64,000 nt of DNA from positions 7,642 to 71,641 of the forward strand of contig JBAWVS010000007.1 in assembly GCA_037147175.1 (NCBI GenBank), in the 5' to 3' direction. The stretch comes from a bacterium. GTDB taxonomy: Bacteria > Cyanobacteriota > Vampirovibrionia > Gastranaerophilales > UBA9971. The notes beneath the pieces are model-generated. The model did not search any database. It saw only the letters and a list, made by a program, of their open reading frames with translations, and was not told the DNA's origin. Both the position numbers and the translations under genes were made by a program. Below, one piece after another: positions 49,919 to 58,625 of the stretch; the first letter of the stretch is position 1, and each line of letters begins with the position of its first letter.

Positions 49919-51718
49919 TTATCTTAACTTAACCCAGTCTGCTTTACGTATGCGGATGTTCTCAGGTGTGATTTCCAGTAATTCGTCTTCGCCTATGTAT
50001 TCAAGACAGTCTTCGAGCGATAATTGTCTTGGAGTTGAAAGAGTTACCATTACATCAGCCGTAGCACTACGCATGTTTGTAAGTTTTTTTGTTTTACAAA
50101 CATTAACCAGAATATCCTGTGGTCTGTTATGTTCTCCCACAACCATTCCGCGATAAACTTTTGTTTTAGGGGTTACAAAGAAAACTCCTCTGTCTTCAAA
50201 CTGCTGCAAAGCGTAGGGAATTGCTTCACCTGTCTCAAATGCAATTAGTGAACCGTTTCTTTGCTTTTGAATATCTCCGACAAGCGGTTTGTATGAATCA
50301 AAGTTATGATACATAATGCCTTCGCCTCGGGTCATTCTGATAAATTCGTTTCTAAAACCTATTAAACCTCTTGCAGGAATAACAAAATTCATATTTGTAC
50401 GTATTCCGTTAGAAACCATGTCAAGCATTTCTGCCTTGCGCCATGCCAGTTTTTCAATACAACTTCCTGTAAATTCGTCAGGTACGTCGATTAATAAACT
50501 TTCAAAAGGCTCATGTTCTTGACCGTTAATGTTTTTAAAAATTACTTCAGGTTTACTTACTTGAAACTCATAGCCTTCACGTCTCATGGTTTCAATAAGT
50601 ATTCCGAGGTGAAGCTCACCTCTTCCGCTAACTTTAAAAATTTCAGTACTGTCAGTGTCTTCAACTCTTAAACTTACATTCTTTTCTAATTCTTGATAAA
50701 GTCTTTTTCTTACCTGACGTGAAGTAACAAATTTCCCTTCCTGTCCTGCGAATGGTGAATCATTAACGGAAAAATTCATTTTTAAAGTTGGTTCATCTAC
50801 ATTAATGAGCGGTAGAGCTTCAGGACTTTCTATAGAAGAAACTGTTTCACCGATTTGAATATCGGGGAACCCTGCTATACCGATAATATCTCCCGCATAA
50901 GCAGCATCAAGATACGTTCTTTCAAGCCCTTCAAATCCTATAATTTTTGATACCCTGTTTCTTACAATATTGCCGTCTCTGGTAATAAGGCTTGCCTGCT
51001 GGTTATTTTCAATTTTGCCGTTTACTATTCTGCCGATGGCTATTCTACCTAAATATTCACTGTAATCCAGAGTTGTTACATGAAATTGCAAATTGCTGTT
51101 AATTTTGCCTTTGGGCGGCTTTATATTGTCAATAACTGCATCAAATAAAGGTTTAAAGCTGTCACTTTCTTCATCGATTTCATTTTTTGCAACACCTGTA
51201 AGCGCATTGGTATAAACCACAGGGAAATCGTGATGCTCTTCTTTGTCGGTTAATTCAAGGAAAAGTTCAAATACTTTATCGAGAGCGGCATGCGGATCTG
51301 CTCCCTGTCTGTCTATTTTATTTATTACCACAATCATTTTCAGTCCTAATTCAAGAGCTTTTGATAGAACAAAACGTGTTTGAGGCATCGGGCCTTCTGC
51401 TGCATCAACAATAAGCAAAGCTCCGTCTACCATACTGAGTACACGTTCTACTTCTCCGCCAAAATCAGCGTGTCCCGGAGTATCTACAACGTTTATTATG
51501 TAGTCGCCATAGTTAATACATAAATTTTTTGAAAGAATTGTTATGCCTCTTTCTCTTTCGAGGTCATTTGAATCCATAACTCTTTCCTGCACAACTTCAT
51601 TGTCGCGAAAAACTCCGCTTTGCTTCAGCATACAATCAACTAGAGTTGTTTTGCCATGATCTACGTGTGCTATTATTGCTATATTTCTTAATTTAGAAAT
51701 ATGGTTTTTATCTGTCAT
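49919..51718 (-). CDS. typA: Translational GTPase TypA/BipA
   Basis: A 599-residue ribosome-associated GTPase. G1 '[20 protein letters not shown]', G2 '[14 protein letters not shown]', G3 '[20 protein letters not shown]', G4 '[11 protein letters not shown]'. The EF-G-like domain V and TypA-specific C-terminal part ('[20 protein letters not shown]' and '[18 protein letters not shown]', '[20 protein letters not shown]') are intact. It helps 50S assembly and adaptation to cold and other stress. Single gene on the minus strand, with GGAAG upstream of the ATG. Confidence 0.97.
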   Translation of the reverse strand: MTDKNHISKLRNIAIIAHVDHGKTTLVDCMLKQSGVFRDNEVVQERVMDSNDLERERGITILSKNLCINYGDYIINVVDTPGHADFGGEVERVLSMVDGALLIVDAAEGPMPQTRFVLSKALELGLKMIVVINKIDRQGADPHAALDKVFELFLELTDKEEHHDFPVVYTNALTGVAKNEIDEESDSFKPLFDAVIDNIKPPKGKINSNLQFHVTTLDYSEYLGRIAIGRIVNGKIENNQQASLITRDGNIVRNRVSKIIGFEGLERTYLDAAYAGDIIGIAGFPDIQIGETVSSIESPEALPLINVDEPTLKMNFSVNDSPFAGQEGKFVTSRQVRKRLYQELEKNVSLRVEDTDSTEIFKVSGRGELHLGILIETMRREGYEFQVSKPEVIFKNINGQEHEPFESLLIDVPDEFTGSCIEKLAWRKAEMLDMVSNGIRTNMNFVIPARGLIGFRNEFIRMTRGEGIMYHNFDSYKPLVGDIQKQRNGSLIAFETGEAIPYALQQFEDRGVFFVTPKTKVYRGMVVGEHNRPQDILVNVCKTKKLTNMRSATADVMVTLSTPRQLSLEDCLEYIGEDELLEITPENIRIRKADWVKLR

Positions 51719-51943
51719 TTGAAAATCTTCCTTACTTTAATATTTCTGCACTCTTCTCATAATCTCATTTATTTCGATTATAGTTTTAAATATTGATCTC
51801 TGCCTTTTAATATTGTTTAAAAACAAAAAACTTGGTGAATATAAATAATTTACCAAAAACTTGACTATAAGTATAATAATAATTCCAATAAGACTAAAAA
51901 TCAAAGAATATCGTAGGATTTAATTTTTCAGAAAAGAATAATA

Positions 51944-52753
51944 CTACGGAATCTGTATATTTAGTTCGTCAAATTTTCTTTTCAGCCTGAGATTAAATTC
52001 TCTTGCCACCGCCCATTGTTTGATAGGTTTGGTTTTTATCCTTGATTTGATTATTATTGCCGAATCATTAAATTTTTCCAGACCGAAAATTTCTATTGGC
52101 TCTAAAATATCATGTTTATGTTGAGAATTATTTTGTAAATCTTCTCCTATAGTTTTTATAATTTCAATAACATTATCGACATTTTCTTTCGAACTTACAC
52201 CTATATCAAAAACAGAATAAGAATAATCTTTTGTCATGTTCGTAATTATATCTATTTTGCCGTTTCTAATAAAATGAACATTGCCTTCTATATCTCTTAA
52301 AACAACCATTTTTAAGTCAACTTTTTCGACAAGACCGCTTTTGTCTCCTATTTTTATAACATCACCAACTCGAATCTGATCGCCAACAAGTATTATAAAT
52401 CCGCTTATAATATCCTCAACAAGACGTTGCGAACCAAAACCGACAGCTAATCCTACAACTCCCGCTGCTGCGAGCATCGGACCTATGTTAATACCCAGTT
52501 TTTCAAGAATTATCATCGTTCCTACAGATAAAATCAAAACATCCAGAATTGATTTAGTCATTGTACGCAATGTATGGATTCTTTTTTCCAACTCTGAGCC
52601 GCAATTAGAACTCACAAAGTTTTTTATAAGTTTTTCTGTAAAGTTGTCTACAAGTTTTAAGGCAATAATCATTAAAACAGCTATAAATATAATTTTAAGT
52701 CCGCTCGTTAAAGCCCATTTGACAAGAATATCCAGATAAAATTGTAAATGCAT
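51944..52753 (-). CDS. mscS: Small-conductance mechanosensitive channel (MscS family)
   Basis: A 269-residue protein. N-terminal membrane helices (about 12-30 and 70-92) lead to the pore helix 'GPMLAAAGVVGLAVGFGSQR' (TM3, Ala/Gly packing) and the beta domain 'LVEDIISGFIILVGDQIRVG' + 'DVIKIGDKSGLVEKVDL', then the alpha-beta C-terminal domain. MscS opens on membrane tension during osmotic downshock. The length is close to E. coli MscS (286). Upstream (right), the terminator of the radical SAM gene separates the two. AGGAGG-like site before the ATG. Confidence 0.9.
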   Translation of the reverse strand: MHLQFYLDILVKWALTSGLKIIFIAVLMIIALKLVDNFTEKLIKNFVSSNCGSELEKRIHTLRTMTKSILDVLILSVGTMIILEKLGINIGPMLAAAGVVGLAVGFGSQRLVEDIISGFIILVGDQIRVGDVIKIGDKSGLVEKVDLKMVVLRDIEGNVHFIRNGKIDIITNMTKDYSYSVFDIGVSSKENVDNVIEIIKTIGEDLQNNSQHKHDILEPIEIFGLEKFNDSAIIIKSRIKTKPIKQWAVAREFNLRLKRKFDELNIQIP

Positions 52754-52858
52754 AACTATTTCCTCCAGCTTTATAAAAAATATTAAAATTTTAAATAATT
52801 AAAATCATAACTTAAAAATATAATTTATTATACTGAAACGAGTTTGTTTTCAGTAAAA

Positions 52859-52876
52859 CCGGCAAAGCCGGATTTT
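52859..52876 (-). terminator. Intrinsic terminator of the radical SAM gene
   Basis: On the minus strand CCGGC-TTT-GCCGG followed by TTTTAC, 60 bp after the gene's stop. A second, larger inverted repeat (AGCTATAGTGCT 52899-52910, AGCACTATAGCT 52949-52960) starts inside the coding end. Confidence 0.75.
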
Positions 52877-52936
52877 CCTGAAAAGCATCACTCCTAAAAG
52901 CTATAGTGCTTTCGCAAAAAATATTTCATTTCTTAA

Positions 52937-53893
52937 TTACTTTTTCAGAGCACTATAGCTACTAAACTTTGATGACTGAAAAGTTCCGCGTCTTTCTAAT
53001 TCCCTGTCGATAAGGTTTAAAACTTTGAACTTTTCCGGCAGCCATTTCGGTGCAACAAGAATTTTTTTTAATCCATTTCCTGCAAGTCTGTGTATTACAG
53101 TTTTTTGAGGTAATATTTCCAAATAATCGCAAACAATATCAATATATTCCTCGGCAGAAATCGGATTAAATTCTCCCCTAATATACATTTGTTCAAGCTC
53201 TGTATCTTTTAAGGCACATAAAAGATGTATTTTTATTCCATCTATACCCAAAGATGCAAGCACTTTTGCTGTTTCAAGCATTTCTTCTCTTGTCTCAGAA
53301 GGAAGTCCAATTATTACGTGAGTGCAAATTTTTATATTTTCTCCGTATTTTCGTGTAAGTTCTACTGCTTTTATAAAATCTTCAGCAGAATGCCCCCTGT
53401 TTATGAGTTTTAAAGTCTTATTGTGTATTGACTGCAAGCCATATTCCACCCAAACATGATGAGTTTTTGTATATGAATTTATTAATCTTATTTTTTCTTC
53501 ATCTACACAATCAGGACGTGTTCCAATAGAAAGTCCCACAACTTCAGGATGTGAAACAGCTTCGTCATAGAGTGATTTTAATTTTTCTACAGGTGCATAA
53601 GTGTTACTGTAGGCTTGAAAATAAGAAATAAATTTTTTTGCGCCAAATCTTTCAGATAATTTTTTTATACTTGTATTAAGTTGTTCGTTTATTGAAAGCT
53701 TGCCGCAGTGAGCTTGAGAAAACGACCCTCCGTCTTCACAAAAAATACATCCGCCCGATGATGTTGTTCCGTCTCGATTTGGGCAGCTAAACCCTGCATC
53801 TAAAGTTACTTTATACACTTTGCAGTTAAATAATTCTTTTAGATGTCGGCTATATTGATAATATCTTTTATCAGAGTCTTTAAAAAATTCCAA
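52937..53893 (-). CDS. TIGR01212-family (YhcC-like) radical SAM protein
   Basis: A 318-residue protein. The cluster Cys pattern is C37-x11-C49-x2-C52 in 'FSCPNRDGTTSSGGCIFCED', as in YhcC/ELP3-like radical SAM enzymes. 'KFISYFQAYSNTYAPVEKLK', 'VVGLSIGTRPDCVDEEKI' and 'HVWVEYGLQSIHNKTLKLIN' + 'RGH' are the TIGR01212 signatures. 'THVIIGLPSETREEMLETAK' is also present. The reaction is not established. Its C-terminal codons form one arm of a 12-bp perfect inverted repeat with sequence after the stop. Confidence 0.88.
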   Translation of the reverse strand: MEFFKDSDKRYYQYSRHLKELFNCKVYKVTLDAGFSCPNRDGTTSSGGCIFCEDGGSFSQAHCGKLSINEQLNTSIKKLSERFGAKKFISYFQAYSNTYAPVEKLKSLYDEAVSHPEVVGLSIGTRPDCVDEEKIRLINSYTKTHHVWVEYGLQSIHNKTLKLINRGHSAEDFIKAVELTRKYGENIKICTHVIIGLPSETREEMLETAKVLASLGIDGIKIHLLCALKDTELEQMYIRGEFNPISAEEYIDIVCDYLEILPQKTVIHRLAGNGLKKILVAPKWLPEKFKVLNLIDRELERRGTFQSSKFSSYSALKK

Positions 53894-53954
53894 ATAAAAC
53901 GCTTTTCTTTCTATATTTTATTTAAATATTGAGTAATCAGATAAAACCATAGCC

Positions 53955-53972
53955 CCCTCTTTCTTAAGAGGG
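53955..53972 (-). terminator. Hairpin after the small zinc-ribbon gene
   Basis: CCCTCTT-TCTT-AAGAGGG; on the minus strand it is followed by CTATGGTTTTATC. It lies 35 bp downstream of the small zinc-ribbon gene stop and upstream of the radical SAM gene. Confidence 0.55.
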
Positions 53973-54006
53973 AGCAGGTTTTAAACAAATATTTTTGCTG
54001 TTTGTA

Positions 54007-54174
54007 TTATCCGTTTGTCTGATCTTTTGGTGGCGGATATACATAATGTTCACCGCAGCCGGGACACACAACTTCCTGTTGTTTCCCTTCTTCAAGTACA
54101 ATAACTTCAAACAGGGTTTTGCAGGAGGACTGAACGCATCTTATAGCCCAAACAGGTCTTACAATTCTTGCCAT
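54007..54174 (-). CDS. Small zinc-ribbon-like protein, 55 residues
   Basis: ATG at 54174 with AAAGG 8 bp upstream; stop TAA at 54007-54009. It reads 'MARIVRPVWAIRCVQSSCKT', then 'VILEEG'-like middle ('LFEVIVLEEGKQQEVVCPGC') and 'GEHYVYPPPKDQ'. C13-x4-C18 and C37-x2-C40 are spaced like a zinc ribbon. No assigned role; such proteins may bind nucleic acid or RNA polymerase partners. It lies between the Tic20-like gene and the radical SAM gene on the same strand, with its own hairpin downstream. Confidence 0.65.
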   Translation of the reverse strand: MARIVRPVWAIRCVQSSCKTLFEVIVLEEGKQQEVVCPGCGEHYVYPPPKDQTNG

Positions 54175-54253
54175 AGTAATAACCTTTCCAGTAAAGTATT
54201 TTTCACAAAACTATTTTAACAGATTTATATGGATTTACTCAAGTTTTAATATT

Positions 54254-54688
54254 TTACACCATTTGTTTGACCATATCGGAAATCCATGGAATTCTTCCAT
54301 ATCTGCCGGTAAAGGCGTAAAATGCAAGGTAAAAATAAAAAATAATTAAAGCTAAACCGACTATTGACTGTCCGCCCGGTAAAGGCAGCGGATATTGAAC
54401 CAGATAATAAATAATATTCATAACCAGAGTGCCAAAAAACGGAATAATCTGCACTACTGATGCAATTATATTCAGCAATATACTTGCAACATAAATTATT
54501 ATAGAAAGAAAAATTGATTGAAAAATATGAAATCTTGCAAAAGAAGACAATGATTTGCCTCGCAAATGAGTAATTATTAACCAGACAAATCCTACCATTC
54601 CGCTTGTTAAGTACGATAAACTGCTTAATATTCTCTCAGGCATATCAATATATTGTTTTTTAGGAATACTCCCTTTATATCCGCTCAT
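54254..54688 (-). CDS. Tic20-like multi-pass membrane protein
   Basis: A 144-residue protein with four predicted membrane helices. 'PERILSSLSYLTSGMVGFVW', 'SFARFHIFQSIFLSIIIYVA' and 'GLALIIFYFYLAFYAFTGRY' line up with the cyanobacterial Tic20-family pattern 'DRILxxLxYLLP ... FIRFNAMQAILLDI'. Plastid Tic20 is a protein-import channel; the bacterial role is unknown. DUF4870-like is the alternative. Its start overlaps the TPR gene stop by 4 bp (ATGA), so the two are translationally coupled. Confidence 0.55.
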   Translation of the reverse strand: MSGYKGSIPKKQYIDMPERILSSLSYLTSGMVGFVWLIITHLRGKSLSSFARFHIFQSIFLSIIIYVASILLNIIASVVQIIPFFGTLVMNIIYYLVQYPLPLPGGQSIVGLALIIFYFYLAFYAFTGRYGRIPWISDMVKQMV

Positions 54689-55851
54689 GTGTCTTGCTCC
54701 TCTCCCTGATTATTTGTTTTGAGCGGAATTTCAGAGGGGGTAATCTCATTTTCGTTGCTCTGCTCTTTATCCGCTTCATCTAAATGTTTTATGGCATTTT
54801 TTGTATATTCTTCAATTGCTTCTGCATACAAAAGATTAATTTCTTGATTTTCCGGCTCAAGTTTAAGTGCAATTCGGTAGTGGTTTATTGCATTTTCGAG
54901 ATCATTTGTTAAAGTCAGTGTATTTCCAAGCGCAAGATGTGCTATTGTGCTTGTATTGTCGATTTCTATCGCTTTTTCGTAATTTTTTATTGCTTCTTCG
55001 TAGTGATTTTCTTCAGCTAAAGTGTTTGCAAGAATAATATATGTTTTTATATCATTCGGATTAAGAATTATTGCTTCTTTATAATAATTAATAGCTTCTG
55101 CGGTCTTTCCTGATTCTGATTTAGAAATTCCATAGCACAAGAATATTTTATAATAATTCGGAGCAATATCTATCGCTTTTTCATAATAACTAAAAGCTTC
55201 TTCAAATTTTTTCAACTCAGAATATGAATTCGCAATACAAACAAGGGACTTATAATCATTTTTATTTAGATTTACTGCTGTAAGATAATTATTTATTGCT
55301 TTGTCTAATTCGTAAGTTTCTTCATAAACACTTGCTAAATTTATAAAATATTCAGGATTTTTCGGATTAATTTTTATCGCTTTTTTATAGCTGTCTATAG
55401 CATCCTCATATTTTTGCAGTTCCTGAAAAATAATACCGAGTCCTGAATAGATTTCAGGATTTTTCGGATCAATTTTTATTGCTTTTTTATAATTAATTAT
55501 AGCGTTTGTATAATTGTGTTTTTTAGCGAAAAGCCCTGCCAGATTTAAAAATACCAGCGAATTATCAGGTTCTATGTTTGCGGCTTTGTTTAGAGTTTTT
55601 TCAGATTCGGATAATTCTCCGATTAAAAACAAAAGACTCCCGAGACTGACCAGAGCATCTGTATTTTCAGGTTCTATCTCAAGGAGTTTTTTATATATTT
55701 CTATAGACTCGTTGTATTTTTTTTCGAGAGTCAGTATATTTCCTAATACAAAATAAGATCCAGTGTCTTGAGGATTTTCCTGAATCTTTTTTTCACAATC
55801 TTTAATTGTTATTTCAGGATCAAAACCCTGATTTTCATACGGATTGTTCAT
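54685..55851 (-). CDS. Tetratricopeptide-repeat protein
   Basis: 388 residues, about ten TPR units in tandem from about 15 to 350 (for example 'YKKAIKIDPKNPEIYSGLGI', 'YEKAIDIAPNYYKIFLCYGI', 'YEKAIEIDNTSTIAHLALGN'), followed by an acidic disordered tail. No signal peptide or membrane helix, so it should be a cytoplasmic scaffold. It is coupled to the Tic20-like membrane protein gene by a 4-bp overlap, suggesting that the two products interact at the membrane. Confidence 0.88.
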   Translation of the reverse strand: MNNPYENQGFDPEITIKDCEKKIQENPQDTGSYFVLGNILTLEKKYNESIEIYKKLLEIEPENTDALVSLGSLLFLIGELSESEKTLNKAANIEPDNSLVFLNLAGLFAKKHNYTNAIINYKKAIKIDPKNPEIYSGLGIIFQELQKYEDAIDSYKKAIKINPKNPEYFINLASVYEETYELDKAINNYLTAVNLNKNDYKSLVCIANSYSELKKFEEAFSYYEKAIDIAPNYYKIFLCYGISKSESGKTAEAINYYKEAIILNPNDIKTYIILANTLAEENHYEEAIKNYEKAIEIDNTSTIAHLALGNTLTLTNDLENAINHYRIALKLEPENQEINLLYAEAIEEYTKNAIKHLDEADKEQSNENEITPSEIPLKTNNQGEEQDT

Positions 55852-55986
55852 AACTATTTTTTATATAGTTTTCTATTCTTGGCTAAGATTCCAGTTTTGA
55901 GGTATTTATTATTGTTTATAAAAAATTTGCCTCAGTCATGAAAACAAATTCTAACTGAGTATACTCTTTTTTATAGGTCAATACAA

Positions 55987-56214
55987 CTAACCTTCGAAAA
56001 TATACGCAATTAAAGCTGTTTCTCTTGCTTTTTTAACAGCTTGCGCTAACATTCTCTGGTGATAAGAGCAATTTCCGGTAATTCTTCTAGGAATAATTTT
56101 TCCTCTTTCGGTTAAATATCTTTTTATTCTGATCGTATCTTTGTAATCAAGATCATCGATTTTGTCTGCGCAAAAACTGCAAGGTTTAAATTTTCTTCTG
56201 TCTCTTGGGTTCAT
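55987..56214 (-). CDS. rpsR: 30S ribosomal protein S18
   Basis: A 75-residue protein matching S18: 'KPCSFCADKIDDLDYKDTIR', 'IKRYLTERGKIIPRRITGNC' and 'SYHQRMLAQAVKKARETALI'. The zinc-type Cys pair (CSFC) and the family's 'GKIxPRRxTG' are intact. Last gene of the conserved rpsF-ssb-rpsR order. Confidence 0.97.
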   Translation of the reverse strand: MNPRDRRKFKPCSFCADKIDDLDYKDTIRIKRYLTERGKIIPRRITGNCSYHQRMLAQAVKKARETALIAYIFEG

Positions 56215-56270
56215 TCTTTATATTTCCTTATTTATGTGAATTGTATTAGTACATTTACTTGTTATCAGGT

Positions 56271-56672
56271 TTAAAACGGAATTTCATCTTCTCCGATTAA
56301 CTCATCAGCGCTGACAGAATCATCAAAATCAAAGTCATTTGTATCTGATTTTGCACTTTCTTGCCGAATTGAAGTTCCAATTATTTCTATGCCCTGCGCA
56401 TTAATTTCTACTATTTTTTTCTCGACGCCTGCTTCAGTTTTCAGTGTAGCTGTTTGTAATTTTCCTTCAACTACAACATCCTGATCTTTTTTTACAGTAT
56501 TATCAGCAGTTTCACCTAATTTTCCTACCGCAAAAACTCTTATTAATTTTTCTTCATTTTCAGCGCCAATGTTTAATGTAAATGAAGTTATAGGTAGATT
56601 ATTGCCTGTAAATCTCTTTTCGGGATTTCTGACAACTTTTCCTGTTATAACAATTTTGCTAAGGCTGCTCAT
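56271..56672 (-). CDS. ssb: Single-stranded DNA-binding protein
   Basis: A 133-residue SSB. The N-terminal OB fold reads 'LSKIVITGKVVRNPEKRFTG', 'NNLPITSFTLNIG' and 'RVFAVGKLGETADNTVKKDQ' + 'DVVVEGKL'. The short linker ends in the acidic tip 'ELIGEDEIPF' that recruits repair and replication partners. It is shorter than E. coli SSB (178) because the linker is reduced. The position between rpsF and rpsR is the usual one. Confidence 0.93.
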   Translation of the reverse strand: MSSLSKIVITGKVVRNPEKRFTGNNLPITSFTLNIGAENEEKLIRVFAVGKLGETADNTVKKDQDVVVEGKLQTATLKTEAGVEKKIVEINAQGIEIIGTSIRQESAKSDTNDFDFDDSVSADELIGEDEIPF

Positions 56673-56734
56673 AAAGTTTTCTCCATTTATTTATGTGTAC
56701 CCAATTAAATATAAAATAAAATTGGGGCAAAAGT

Positions 56735-57064
56735 TTAATTTGCTGACAAAGCTGTCTGTGAAACTGCCTTTGTTTTAGCTTCCACTTTTACTGTAGCAAA
56801 ACTTCTTAACACTGATTCGTTTAATTTTAAATATCTTTTTAATTCAACGATTTTTTTAGGTGCAATTTCCAAATCAAAAGCTACATAAAATGCATCTCTA
56901 TTTTTGTTGATGTCATAAGCAAGTTTTTTGCGTCCAATTTTGTTAGTGCTAAAAATTTTGCCTTCAAAGCCATTGATTGCATTTTCAATATTTACAATAA
57001 TTTGGTCAGATGATTCTATATCAAATCCTGTTTTCAGAATGCATAGCAATTCGTATTTACGCAA
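56735..57064 (-). CDS. rpsF: 30S ribosomal protein S6
   Basis: A 109-residue protein: 'MRKYELLCILKTGFDIESSD', 'GKIFSTNKIGRKKLAYDINK' and 'LKRYLKLNESVLRSFATVKV' are the S6 hallmarks, including the partner-facing 'GRKKLAY'. The C-terminus is a short Ala/Thr/Ser tail. It is first in rpsF-ssb-rpsR, with GGAGG before the ATG; the 84-bp gap to dapF should hold the promoter. Confidence 0.95.
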   Translation of the reverse strand: MRKYELLCILKTGFDIESSDQIIVNIENAINGFEGKIFSTNKIGRKKLAYDINKNRDAFYVAFDLEIAPKKIVELKRYLKLNESVLRSFATVKVEAKTKAVSQTALSAN

Positions 57065-57148
57065 AGCCGTTTATACCTCCATTATATTACTCAAGTTTTT
57101 ATATTATCATAAAAAAATTTTTTTTGTGAATACCTAATTTATTGAGGA

Positions 57149-58009
57149 TTATAAAATATACTCACCTTCAAACACAAATTCACTTTTTCCTGTCATAAAA
57201 ACGCTTGCATCTTGCTGGTCTTTATTCCACTCTATAGTCAAACTTCCGCCGGGCAAATCTGCTTTTACCGTGTAATCAGTCAAATCATTAAGAATTGCTG
57301 CCACTGTTGAAGCACATGCACCTGTTCCGCAGGCTAAAGTGATTCCGCAGCCTCTTTCCCAAACGTCAATTTTAATATTATTTCTTGAAAGAATTTTTAC
57401 AAATTCCACATTTGTTTTTTCCGGAAACATCGGATGAGTTTCGATTTTTGAGCCGAATTTTCTTGCAAGCAAAGCAGTATCGTTATCCGTAAATATAACG
57501 CAATGAGGATTTCCCATACTTACTGCCGTGATATTAAATTCATTTTCATCAATTTCAAGAGGATAGTTTATAACGCAATCTAATTCTTCTGTTATTACGG
57601 GAATTTTTGCCGCTTCGAGAATCGGCTTGCCCATATCAACTTTTACTTCGCCATTATCAAGAATTTCCGGAGTAATTGTTCCTGCAAGTGTCCAAACTGT
57701 GAATTTTTTCTTGTCTATGATGCCTTTTTCATAAACGTATTTTGCGAAACATCTGATTCCGTTACCGCACATCTGAGGTTCTGAGCCGTCAGAATTTATA
57801 ATTCTCCAGCTAGTATCGGTATTTGCTATTACATCAAGCGGATTTACAATTATTAATCCGTCTGCACCGACACCAAAGTTCCTGTCACACATTTTTTTTG
57901 CGAGTATATCGTACTGCAACTTCTTTTCAGAAACTTCTTTGCCGTCAACTATGATAAAATCGTTTCCAAGCCCGTTCATTTTTGTAAATTTCAACGTATT
58001 TTTAAGCAT
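57149..58009 (-). CDS. dapF: Diaminopimelate epimerase
   Basis: A 286-residue enzyme converting LL- to meso-diaminopimelate for peptidoglycan and lysine. 'FTKMNGLGNDFIIVDG' opens the first half; C81 in 'GSEPQMCGNGIRCFAKYVYE' and the Cys in 'ERGCGITLACGTGACASTVA' are the two catalytic cysteines. 'AVSMGNPHCVIFTDN' is also characteristic. With murC it indicates a meso-DAP type wall. Single gene; AGGAAAA precedes the ATG. Confidence 0.96.
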   Translation of the reverse strand: MLKNTLKFTKMNGLGNDFIIVDGKEVSEKKLQYDILAKKMCDRNFGVGADGLIIVNPLDVIANTDTSWRIINSDGSEPQMCGNGIRCFAKYVYEKGIIDKKKFTVWTLAGTITPEILDNGEVKVDMGKPILEAAKIPVITEELDCVINYPLEIDENEFNITAVSMGNPHCVIFTDNDTALLARKFGSKIETHPMFPEKTNVEFVKILSRNNIKIDVWERGCGITLACGTGACASTVAAILNDLTDYTVKADLPGGSLTIEWNKDQQDASVFMTGKSEFVFEGEYIL

Positions 58010-58114
58010 ATTTTTTTCCTGTAAGCTAATAAATTTATTTTAATATAAAATAGGTAAATTAAATAAAAATTTCGGTTAAAATAGTTTTGTAATTTAATTT
58101 AAGGAGAATTTAAA

Positions 58115-58489
58115 ATGAAATTTTCTCATACAATGATAAGAGTTAAAAATATCGATAATTCACTGAATTTTTACAAAGAAGTTTTAGGCTTAAAATTACT
58201 TAAAACTATGGAATTGGAAGATGCGACTTTATATTTTATTTCTGATGAGCAAGAATGCTGCACAATAGAACTTACTTATAATCATAAACTGCCTGAAGGC
58301 GGATATAATCATGGAAATTACTTCGGTCATCTGGCTTTTGATACGGATAATATGGACAAATTCACAGAAGTCCTTAACAAAAACGGGCTTGTTTATACTA
58401 TCTCTCCTTTTGAAATTAAAAAAGGACTAAAGATAGCTTTTGTGGAAGATCCTGACGGATTTTCCATTGAAATAATCGAAAGAAAATAA
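58115..58489 (+). CDS. gloA: Lactoylglutathione lyase (glyoxalase I)
   Basis: A 124-residue VOC-fold protein. 'FSHTMIRVKNIDNSLNFYKE' + 'VLGLKLLKTMELEDATLYF' with His5, 'ELTYNHKLPEGGYNHGNYFG' + 'HLAFDTDN' and 'KIAFVEDPDGFSIEIIERK' supply the metal ligands His, Glu, His and Glu of glyoxalase I. It detoxifies the methylglyoxal-thiol adduct. The length is that of the compact bacterial form. AAGGAG precedes the ATG; it stands alone. Confidence 0.9.
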   Translation: MKFSHTMIRVKNIDNSLNFYKEVLGLKLLKTMELEDATLYFISDEQECCTIELTYNHKLPEGGYNHGNYFGHLAFDTDNMDKFTEVLNKNGLVYTISPFEIKKGLKIAFVEDPDGFSIEIIERK

Positions 58490-58625
58490 TTTATAGATAT
58501 TAGGCTTAATAAATTTATTCGACTATCCCTACTAATGGGTAATTGTTGCGTTTAAATACTGGTGCTAATTTTATTATGACGACTGAAAAAAAGGTCGATT
58601 AGTGATGATTTAGGAGGTTATTTAA

